This document shows positions 1-5,760 of a DNA stretch of 5,760 nt, piece by piece. Position numbers and translations under genes: made by a program. The notes below the pieces were generated by a model. The model saw nothing but the letters and a program-made list of their open reading frames with translations. It ran no database searches and had not been told where the DNA came from. The stretch is from Bacteroidales bacterium. Its GTDB lineage: Bacteria; Bacteroidota; Bacteroidia; Bacteroidales; UBA932. Position 1 is the first letter of the stretch. Every line of letters begins with the position of its first letter. Location of the stretch: NCBI GenBank assembly GCA_017429885.1, contig JAFROA010000295.1:1-5760 (forward strand), read 5' to 3'.

Positions 1-832
1 ACCTTTCCTTCGAACCTTTGTAGACAAAGAGGAACATTCTACCTGAGCGACGGTCATAGGCCATGTTCTGGACACCCCAATTGGTGTTGCCAGTGTACAC
101 GAAATACTTGTCCAGAGGCTTCTCGGGACCCTCGGAATAGAACTCACCGAACTTGACTGTACCCGCGAATCCAGCCAGCTTATCAAGGTCGTAACGAAGC
201 AGGATCTGGCTGTCGTTGTCGCTTCTGGAGGTGTCGCCATAAACACCGTAAGCGACATACAGAAAATCTTTTCCCCTCTTTTTACCGATCTTGGGGGCGA
301 TCGCGACACCATCTATTCCGGAGCAGCCATAGAAATGCTCATATTCCTCACCGGAGGGACCGAAACCCTTGAGGTGATAGTCCTTGGTGGCCTCCCGGAC
401 ACAGACAATCTTGAAAGCTTCATTATTCTCAGAATCCTGGCCAACCTCAGTAATTCTATCAACATCGATAATAGCGATATAGAACATTGACCTCCCTTTC
501 GCGAAGTCAGACAAGCCCTGGCCTATCACGTCATCCTTACACTCTAACGATGCGAATACCTTACGCCGTGACGGATCGAATACCATGGCACCGAGATGAC
601 CTTGGATATGCTCCACCGATCCGAGGATGTCACCCTTCATGTCAGTCACGAGGAACCTGTCCGTGAAAGAGAAATACATCCTTCCGGCACCAGGATCATA
701 AGCTATTCCCTGGACATGATGTTTGCCCCCCTCAACATAAATCTCCGGGAGCGCTCCGTCATGACCGGCTTGACCAGCCATCCCTGTCCCCAGAGCGAAA
801 CATGCGACAAAAAGGAATAATATCTTTCTCAT
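1..832 (-). CDS. Secreted beta-propeller-like protein of unknown function (C-terminus beyond left edge)
   Basis: An uninterrupted reading frame of 277 codons starts at the ATG at 832-830 and is still open at base 1, so the C-terminus is missing. The N-terminus (MRKILFLFVACFALGTGMAG) reads as a Sec signal peptide. Cys11 lies in a weak lipobox-like FVAC, but hydrophobic residues follow it, so lipidation is less likely. The mature part repeats a blade-like pattern of a hydrophobic turn, then D/DP, then a basic residue and a beta-strand: about residues 39-55 (VQGIAYDPGAGRMYFSF), 79-95 (LGAMVFDPSRRKVFASL), 172-195 (GVAIAP...FLYVAY) and 253-270 (VQNMAYDRRSGRMFLFV). This suggests a beta-propeller, as in NHL/TolB/YncE-like folds; no enzyme motif is seen. 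It starts two bases after the lpxB stop, so it is probably the third gene of the surE-lpxB operon and acts in the periplasm or at the surface. Existence as a gene is secure; fold is inferred and function unknown. Confidence 0.85.
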   Translation of the reverse strand, partial: MRKILFLFVACFALGTGMAGQAGHDGALPEIYVEGGKHHVQGIAYDPGAGRMYFSFTDRFLVTDMKGDILGSVEHIQGHLGAMVFDPSRRKVFASLECKDDVIGQGLSDFAKGRSMFYIAIIDVDRITEVGQDSENNEAFKIVCVREATKDYHLKGFGPSGEEYEHFYGCSGIDGVAIAPKIGKKRGKDFLYVAYGVYGDTSRSDNDSQILLRYDLDKLAGFAGTVKFGEFYSEGPEKPLDKYFVYTGNTNWGVQNMAYDRRSGRMFLFVYKGSKER

Positions 833-834
833 AT

Positions 835-1983
835 TCAACTATTTCCCAATTCCATAACCATGGCTTTGGCGACCGCTTCCGACGCACCGCCGCCCCCAAG
901 AGATTCCCTTATCTCAAAGTAACCAGCCAACATTTTTTCCTTATATTCAGAATCCTCTATAAGACGCCTCACCTCATTCAGGAGATTGCCCGCGGTAAAG
1001 TAATCCTGAAGGAGCTCCCTGAAGCACATCCTGTCAAGAATCAAGTTGCCTAGACTGATATAACGCACTTTAATTATCATTCTGGCAATCAAGTAATTAA
1101 GGGTAGATGTCCTATAGGCGACGACCTGCGGAGTCCCCAAGAGAGCGCACTCAAGTGACGCGGTACCGGAATTCACAACAGCGGCGGCGGCATGGCGCAT
1201 GACGCCATAAGTGTTACCGAAGACTACCCTCACATGGTCCCTTCCTCCGACATACCCAGAGTAATCTTCAGCTGAACGGGAGGGCGCTCCGGCAATAACG
1301 AACTGATAGTCAGAATATTCCTTCAGAGCATGAAGCTTATCGGCAAACTCCATGTAAACAGGCATCATAGAAGATATCTCCCCAGACCTCGAGCCAGGAA
1401 GAAGAGCGATAATAGGCTTGTCCGGCAAACCTGTCTCATCCAAGAAATCCTTCCTTGTCTGTGTCATGGCCGACGAATTATCCACAGCGTCCACAAGAGG
1501 ATTCCCTTTGTATATGAAATCGACCTCTTTTGAAGTGAAATACGGGATCTCGAACGGGAACACTATAAATAGTTTATCGACATATTCCTTGAGTTTCCTC
1601 ACACGGCTTTCCCTGGAGGCCCAAACCTTCGGGGCGATGTAATAAAACACCCTGAAGCCGGCCTTATGGGCAAATTCAGCTATCTTGAAGTTGAATCCAG
1701 GATAATCGATGAGGATAACCGCGTCAGGTTCCCATGAGAGAATGTCTTTCTTGCATGACTCCAGCCTTTTGGCGAATTTCCGAGGATGGAGAAGGACCTG
1801 AGAGAACCCGATGACCGCCCCTTCCCTGTAATCGCTTACAAGCTCTCCTCCAGCCGCCGCCATCAAGACACCTCCCCAACAGCGGATCTCGGCTTGTGGA
1901 TCGGCGGCGAGAAGCCCCCGGATCAAATTAGATCCGTGGAGATCCCCGGAAGCTTCTCCGGCTATGAGATAATACCGTCCCAT
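835..1983 (-). CDS. lpxB: Lipid-A-disaccharide synthase LpxB
   Basis: This glycosyltransferase (GT19, EC 2.4.1.182) joins UDP-2,3-diacylglucosamine to lipid X, giving lipid A disaccharide 1-phosphate and UDP at the inner face of the inner membrane. The protein has 382 residues, normal for the family. Visible family motifs are GEASGDLHG (9-17), LIDYPGFN (91-98), YYIAPKVWAS (114-123), GNPLVD (160-165), LLPGSRSGEI (194-203) and NSGTASLECALLGTP (271-285). Asp93 and Arg199 probably match the essential Asp98 and Arg201 of the E. coli enzyme (alignment by eye). The usual Glu of the MGxxEV segment reads Gln62 here (IGFSQV), a small oddity. The ATG at 1983 is the natural start, because it places GEASGD at the expected N-terminal position. 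That ATG overlaps the surE stop by one base (TGATG), which implies translational coupling; the next gene begins two bases after the stop. Confidence 0.97.
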   Translation of the reverse strand: MGRYYLIAGEASGDLHGSNLIRGLLAADPQAEIRCWGGVLMAAAGGELVSDYREGAVIGFSQVLLHPRKFAKRLESCKKDILSWEPDAVILIDYPGFNFKIAEFAHKAGFRVFYYIAPKVWASRESRVRKLKEYVDKLFIVFPFEIPYFTSKEVDFIYKGNPLVDAVDNSSAMTQTRKDFLDETGLPDKPIIALLPGSRSGEISSMMPVYMEFADKLHALKEYSDYQFVIAGAPSRSAEDYSGYVGGRDHVRVVFGNTYGVMRHAAAAVVNSGTASLECALLGTPQVVAYRTSTLNYLIARMIIKVRYISLGNLILDRMCFRELLQDYFTAGNLLNEVRRLIEDSEYKEKMLAGYFEIRESLGGGGASEAVAKAMVMELGNS

Positions 1984-1985
1984 CA
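1981..1985 (-). promoter_or_regulatory. TGATG stop-start overlap of surE and lpxB
   Basis: Read on the minus strand, the surE stop TGA (1985-1983) and the lpxB start ATG (1983-1981) share one A. Such overlaps usually let terminating ribosomes restart on the next gene, so lpxB translation is probably coupled to surE. The overlap is seen directly; the coupling is inferred. Confidence 0.7.
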
Positions 1986-2792
1986 GAACTCCTCGTTCAT
2001 CATGCTCCCAAGACGCCTTTCCTCGTCATGGTCCGTTCTGTCAATAGTCTGCGGGGTTATTGATATATAGCCATCCTCAAGAGCGTGGTGATCAGCGAAT
2101 CCGTCCCCGCCCGGGCTTCCGTCAAGGAACCGGCCACGCATGATGTACAGCCCATCAACCCTCTCATTGACCTCAGGAGGAACAGCTCCATCCCATGTCT
2201 CGAATTCCTCGACCCAATACCCGTATCCTTGATGACAGACACGCACACCCCTCACAGGCACGTCAGAGGGGGGAAAGTTGATGTTATACGACATTCCCCT
2301 CCCCTTTGGCCAGTTGTCCATCAACTTGGAGAAAATGGCGGGGAAACGCTCTGTGACAGACGAGAAGTCAGCGTCTTCCCCGAACTCACAGAGAGAAACG
2401 CCTATCGCCGGGATCCCGTTGATCGCCGCCTCCTCAGCCGCACCCATGGTGCCGGAATAATTAGTGGCGACGGAAGCGTTGGAGCCATGATTGATGCCGC
2501 ATATCACCACATCGCACTTCCTGTCTGGGAATATTTTGTCCAACGCGAACTTGACGCAGCTGGCTGGGGTGGCATCCAACCATGACCAAGAGACCCCATC
2601 CTTCTCGCCGAGGTATTTATAGGCGCATGGACGGTTGCCCAAAGACACGGCGACTGACATCCCGGACTGGTGGGTTCTCGGCGCCACAACCGTGATCCTG
2701 CCAAATTGTCGCATCATCGACACAAGCTCATGGATGCCCTTGGAGCTGTATCCGTCGTCGTTCGTTATCAATATGTTCAGATTTGAAGGCAT
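1983..2792 (-). CDS. surE: 5'/3'-nucleotidase SurE
   Basis: SurE is a divalent-metal-dependent phosphatase that removes phosphate from 5'- and 3'-nucleoside monophosphates (EC 3.1.3.5 activity) in the cytoplasm and is linked to stationary-phase survival. The 269-residue length is typical. The sequence shows LITNDDGY (8-15), VAPRTHQSGMS (36-46), DATPASCVKFAL (73-84), CGINHGSN (98-105), NYSGTMGAAEEAAINGIP (111-128), YNINFP and the C-terminal GYISITPQ. Asp12, Asp13, Ser43 and Asn101 match the four metal ligands known in the family. The ATG at 2792 puts NDDG close to the N-terminus, as in other SurE proteins. It is the first gene of the minus-strand operon and overlaps lpxB by one base. It is divergent from gapA, with 129 bases between the two start codons. 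Confidence 0.96.
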   Translation of the reverse strand: MPSNLNILITNDDGYSSKGIHELVSMMRQFGRITVVAPRTHQSGMSVAVSLGNRPCAYKYLGEKDGVSWSWLDATPASCVKFALDKIFPDRKCDVVICGINHGSNASVATNYSGTMGAAEEAAINGIPAIGVSLCEFGEDADFSSVTERFPAIFSKLMDNWPKGRGMSYNINFPPSDVPVRGVRVCHQGYGYWVEEFETWDGAVPPEVNERVDGLYIMRGRFLDGSPGGDGFADHHALEDGYISITPQTIDRTDHDEERRLGSMMNEEF

Positions 2793-2811
2793 ATCAATCG
2801 TTTTTAGTTTA

Positions 2812-2844
2812 CAAATATACTGAATTCCCCTTTTTTTTGGTAAA
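2812..2844 (-). promoter_or_regulatory. Predicted promoter of the surE-lpxB operon
   Basis: On the minus strand TATATTTG (2819-2812) matches the Bacteroidota -7 consensus TAnnTTTG exactly. A 21-base spacer upstream separates it from TTTA (2844-2841), which matches three of four bases of the TTTG -33 box. Transcription would start about 15-20 bases before the surE ATG, giving a very short leader. The -33 box lies on the same bases as the -7 box predicted for gapA on the other strand. Confidence 0.6.
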
Positions 2845-2848
2845 TTTG
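2841..2848 (+). promoter_or_regulatory. Predicted -7 box of the gapA promoter
   Basis: TAAATTTG at 2841-2848 is an exact match to TAnnTTTG. No good TTTG or TTG stands 19-21 bases upstream, so the -33 element is weak or absent. The expected start of transcription is near 2851-2852, giving a gapA leader of roughly 70 bases. The same 9-mer, TAAATTTGC, occurs upstream of the OmpA-like gene at 3932-3940. Confidence 0.55.
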
Positions 2849-2858
2849 CATCACTTTT

Positions 2859-2876
2859 GCAGTAAGAAATGACTGC
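2859..2876 (+). repeat. Small inverted repeat in the gapA leader
   Basis: GCAGT (2859-2863) and ACTGC (2872-2876) are complementary around an 8-base loop. They could form a short 5-bp hairpin near the 5' end of the gapA transcript. It is short enough to be chance. It is listed because the OmpA-like gene also has a hairpin at the same place in its predicted leader. Confidence 0.3.
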
Positions 2877-2882
2877 CTATAG

Positions 2883-3939
<1,057 letters not shown>

Positions 3940-3946
3940 CGATTGC

Positions 3947-3978
3947 AAGGCTTGGCCTTCGGGCCAGGCCTTTTTTTT
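3947..3978 (+). terminator. Intrinsic terminator of gapA (UUCG loop)
   Basis: The arm AAGGCTTGGCC (3947-3957) pairs with GGCCAGGCCTT (3962-3972) through 11 pairs, one of them a T-G wobble. The loop is the very stable TTCG closed by C-G. Eight T residues (3971-3978) follow. This is a textbook Rho-independent terminator 29 bases after the gapA stop. The TAAATTTG box just upstream raises the chance that it also acts as a 5' hairpin or attenuator for the next gene. Confidence 0.92.
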
Positions 3979-4009
3979 AAAGGAACATTTTAAACAACTT
4001 ATTAATTAT
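3979..4009 (+). promoter_or_regulatory. Leader element of the OmpA-like gene, shared with gapA
   Basis: AAAGGAA (3979-3985), three bases, TTTAAACAACTTAT (3989-4002), then TAATTAT, ending shortly before the ATG at 4017. Apart from a few substitutions and one extra T it repeats the gapA leader at 2883-2912. AAAGGAA lies over 30 bases from the ATG, too far to serve as a normal Shine-Dalgarno. Confidence 0.5.
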
Positions 4010-4016
4010 CAGCATT

Positions 4017-4703
4017 ATGAAAAAGTATGTTTTGTCATTCATGTGCGTAGCCATCATCTTCTCTGGCTGCTCCAACATGTCCAAGACCGGTAAAGGAACT
4101 TTGATCGGATCTGGCGCAGGTGCCGCTATCGGTGCTGGCCTTGGCGCTATCATCGGTAAGGATGCCAAGGGTGCCGCCATCGGTGCCGCCATCGGAACAG
4201 CCGTCGGCGCTGGCGCTGGTGCTGTCATCGGAAAGAAGATGGACAAGAAGGCCGAGGAGCTCGCCGCCCTCGAGAACGCTCAGATCGAGACTGTCGAGGA
4301 CGCCAACGGACTTGAGGCCATCAAGGTCACCTTCAACAGCGGTATTCTCTTCGACACCAACAAGTCTGACCTCAAGCAGGCTTCAAAGAATGAGCTCAGC
4401 CAGTTCGCTAGCAAGATGTCTGACATGGTGGACACCGACATCACCATCTATGGCCACACGGACAACACCGGTTCCGACGCCGTCAACGAGAGGCTTTCCA
4501 ACGAGAGGGCCCAGAGCGTAGCCAAATATCTGAAGAACTGCGGTATCGCGGCCACCCGTATGACCACTGAGGGCAAGTCCTACTCAATGCCTGTAGCTGA
4601 CAACAGCACCAAGGAGGGAAGGGCCCAGAACCGTCGTGTCGAGATCTACATCTCCGCCAACCAGAAGATGATCGAGGCCGCCGAGAACGGTACTCTCGAG
4701 TAG
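4017..4703 (+). CDS. OmpA-family lipoprotein with glycine zipper (YiaD/Pal-like)
   Basis: A 228-residue outer-membrane lipoprotein that probably anchors the membrane to peptidoglycan. Residues 1-17 form a lipoprotein signal peptide with lipobox FSGC; Cys18 would be lipidated. The following residues (SNMSK) lack the acidic run of known Bacteroidota surface-export signals, so a periplasm-facing position is likely. Residues about 25-73 are a glycine zipper (repeats such as GAAIGAAIG and GAGAGAVIGKK), which may insert into or pack on the membrane. A short charged linker follows. Residues about 103-213 are an OmpA C-terminal domain with FNSGILFDTNKSDLK, YGHTDNTGSDAVNERLSNERAQSVAKYL and GRAQNRRVEIYI. 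Asp149 and Arg164 match the diaminopimelate-binding Asp and Arg of OmpA. The ATG at 4017 is fixed by the signal peptide. Strong C-ending codon bias and the gapA-like leader suggest high expression. Exact orthology (Pal or YiaD) cannot be settled here. Confidence 0.93.
   Translation: MKKYVLSFMCVAIIFSGCSNMSKTGKGTLIGSGAGAAIGAGLGAIIGKDAKGAAIGAAIGTAVGAGAGAVIGKKMDKKAEELAALENAQIETVEDANGLEAIKVTFNSGILFDTNKSDLKQASKNELSQFASKMSDMVDTDITIYGHTDNTGSDAVNERLSNERAQSVAKYLKNCGIAATRMTTEGKSYSMPVADNSTKEGRAQNRRVEIYISANQKMIEAAENGTLE
4170..4193 (+). repeat. Tandem 12-base repeat inside the glycine zipper
   Basis: GGTGCCGCCATC occurs twice in a row (4170-4181 and 4182-4193), encoding two GAAI units. It keeps frame, so copy-number change would lengthen or shorten the glycine zipper by four residues. 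Related GGTGCTGGC words surround it. Confidence 0.6.
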
Positions 4704-4723
4704 TAATTTAACCATCTTCACAC

Positions 4724-4763
4724 ATAATTAGGGGTGACTCGTAATCGAGCCACCCCTAATTAT
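4724..4763. terminator. Long hairpin terminator between convergent genes
   Basis: An 18-base arm (4724-4741) pairs with 4746-4763 at 17 of 18 positions; the only mismatch is A-C at 4735/4752. The loop is TAAT (4742-4745). The GC-rich core is AGGGGTG/CACCCCT. The plus-strand exit continues as TATCAG after the T-rich arm end TAATTAT, without a clean T tract. On the minus strand the U-run is poorer. It lies 20 bases after the OmpA-like stop and 22 bases beyond the stop of the convergent gene, so it probably ends both transcripts. Confidence 0.8.
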
Positions 4764-4768
4764 TATCA

Positions 4769-4782
4769 GTTGCACTTGCAAC
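4769..4782. repeat. Short perfect inverted repeat beside the Ig-like gene's stop
   Basis: GTTGCA (4769-4774) and TGCAAC (4777-4782) are perfect inverted copies two bases apart. On the minus strand this could fold as GTTGC-AAGT-GCAAC three bases after the TAG stop. It may help 3'-end formation together with the larger hairpin, or be chance. Confidence 0.3.
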
Positions 4783-4785
4783 AGG

Positions 4786-5760
4786 CTATTGGACATCTAC
4801 TCTCGTTTCATTTGATTTCACTCCGCTTCCATCAGTTGCCCTGCAGTATATTGTAACTGTTCCTTTCTTCACACCATTCAACCTGACTCTTCTCTTGTCA
4901 CTAGGATCATCATAAGTAAGCTTAAGAATACTGCTATTCGAGGTTACCCATTCAACTGCTTTTACATCAGCCGTGGATGGTGTGACTGTCGCGGAAGTGT
5001 TATAACTGCTCCCAGCTGTCACTTGCATATACTCACCGATTCTGATCTCAGAGATGTAAGGCGTGCCCAAAATGCCAATCTGCTTGGATACAGTTTTGGT
5101 GACCTCGCCATTCAGGCTCCTATAGGTCGCGGTAAGAATCACAGGATTGCTCGCGGTAGTGTTCTTAAGACCCCTGATGGTACAAGTTAGGTCAGTGGTA
5201 GACTCAATCTTAGCGCATGAGGTTGAACTTAGTGACCAGGTGACCTTATTGTTGAATGGATCAGGTGAGAGGGCAGCTGTAACCTTGAAGGTACCATTAG
5301 GCCTGGTCTGATAGCTACCGGTTCCACCACTGCTAGTTAATGTGATTTGGTTTGCCGTCCTTTCATTGATTGAGAAGTCAATTCTCCCAACTACCCCGCT
5401 GCCGTCTTGTGCTTCCGCTATGACATAGTCATTGAAACTCTCTTTCTTGAATGTCACTAAACCATTCTGATCCACAGTGAACGCATCGGTATTGCTGCTC
5501 CTCCATGTCACTTTTGTATTATTCGCATTGGTTGGATATACCTTAGCGGAAAGCTTGTATGTTTTGTCCTTATAAGTAATATACTGCCAATGGAAAGTTT
5601 CTGCCTTCCCTGAAGGATTGAGGATTTCTATCTTGGTCACAGGTTGTGTCACAGTCACCGTACATTTAGCTGTCTTGGATCCGTCTTGCGTCGTCACAGT
5701 GATCGTAGTCGTTCCCTTTGCTTTGGCTATCACCTCTCCTGTTGTTGAGACAATCGCGAC
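4786..5760 (-). CDS. Bacterial Ig-like (BIG2-type) repeat protein, C-terminal part
   Basis: The frame ends at TAG (4788-4786) and is open through base 5760, giving 324 visible residues; the N-terminus lies outside the window. The GTG at 5733-5731 is not a true start. The codons before it read VAIVSTTGE, which joins with VIAKAKGTTTITVTT to form the last strands of a BIG2 domain. About four Ig-like units can be seen: the end of one (1-38), 42-130 (TKVTWRSSN...NGLVTFKK), 137-232 (NKVTWSLSST) and 236-324 (VEWVTSN...VKKGTVTIYCRATDGSG). Such domains build surface adhesins and carbohydrate-binding or lipoprotein stalks. The protein ends right after the last domain, and no type IX sorting domain or anchor is seen, so attachment would have to be N-terminal. 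Codons are more AT-ending than in gapA and the OmpA gene, which may mean low expression or horizontal acquisition. Specific function is unknown. Confidence 0.88.
   Translation of the reverse strand, partial: VAIVSTTGEVIAKAKGTTTITVTTQDGSKTAKCTVTVTQPVTKIEILNPSGKAETFHWQYITYKDKTYKLSAKVYPTNANNTKVTWRSSNTDAFTVDQNGLVTFKKESFNDYVIAEAQDGSGVVGRIDFSINERTANQITLTSSGGTGSYQTRPNGTFKVTAALSPDPFNNKVTWSLSSTSCAKIESTTDLTCTIRGLKNTTASNPVILTATYRSLNGEVTKTVSKQIGILGTPYISEIRIGEYMQVTAGSSYNTSATVTPSTADVKAVEWVTSNSSILKLTYDDPSDKRRVRLNGVKKGTVTIYCRATDGSGVKSNETRVDVQ

Noticed and set aside
596..1053. Two plus-strand frames (596-820 and 802-1053) opposite the propeller gene and the end of lpxB
   Set aside because: Both are antisense to longer, motif-bearing minus-strand genes and show no domain or promoter.
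2085..2585. Plus-strand open frame of 166 codons opposite surE
   Set aside because: It lies wholly antisense to a surE gene with all family motifs. Its product has no recognisable domain and arises from codon structure on the other strand.
3977..4246. Minus-strand frame rich in Ala, Pro and Met opposite the glycine zipper
   Set aside because: It is the complement of Gly/Ala codons in the zipper and crosses the gapA terminator. It has no plausible product.
4120..4521. Overlapping 133-codon frame inside the OmpA-like gene
   Set aside because: It is rich in Ser, Arg, Pro and Leu, as expected from shifting the frame of a C-ending-codon gene. It has no start signal of its own, and the overlapped frame has clear OmpA motifs.
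4724..4763. Long hairpin as a mobile element end or attachment site
   Set aside because: It sits between convergent stops with a small loop and GC-rich core, which fits a terminator. No transposase, target duplication or second copy is seen.
5731..5733. GTG as the start of the Ig-like gene
   Set aside because: The frame stays open upstream and the residues before it continue a typical BIG2 strand pattern, so the real start is outside the window.

Overview
The window looks like chromosomal DNA from a member of the Bacteroidota, most likely order Bacteroidales. The evidence is as follows. LpxB and SurE show a Gram-negative, lipid A-making cell. The promoters fit the Bacteroidota pattern (-7 box TAnnTTTG), and the starts of gapA and the OmpA gene lack a Shine-Dalgarno sequence and have AT-rich leaders. 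There is a glycine-zipper/OmpA lipoprotein of a kind common in this group, and a large protein built of bacterial Ig-like (BIG2-type) domains. Genus cannot be given from this sequence alone.

Layout. On the minus strand, reading leftwards from about 2.8 kb, a compact operon runs surE (2792-1983), lpxB (1983-835), then a secreted beta-propeller-like protein of unknown function (from 832, running off the left edge). The stop of surE and the start of lpxB share one base (TGATG), and only two bases separate lpxB from the third gene. On the plus strand, divergent from surE, lies gapA (2922-3917), coding for glycolytic glyceraldehyde-3-phosphate dehydrogenase. It is followed by a strong UUCG-loop terminator. 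Next comes an OmpA-family lipoprotein with a glycine zipper (4017-4703). A long hairpin (4724-4763) separates it from a convergent minus-strand gene (4786 to beyond 5760) that encodes the C-terminal part of a multi-domain Ig-like surface protein.

How the genes relate. lpxB makes the disaccharide precursor of lipid A. The OmpA-like lipoprotein probably ties the outer membrane to peptidoglycan. The propeller protein and the Ig-like protein are probably exported, so envelope functions dominate. gapA and surE are housekeeping metabolism. gapA and the OmpA gene both use strongly biased, C-ending codons and appear highly expressed.

No mobile element, CRISPR array, RNA gene or clear novel system is visible. 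The most interesting structure is regulatory. gapA and the OmpA gene share a similar upstream layout: the same 9-base -7 box TAAATTTGC, a hairpin, AAAGGAA, and an exact 14-base word shortly before the ATG. For the OmpA gene this puts the gapA terminator inside its own predicted 5' leader. The surE and gapA promoters also appear to interleave on opposite strands. No stretch over 300 bases lacks a gene.
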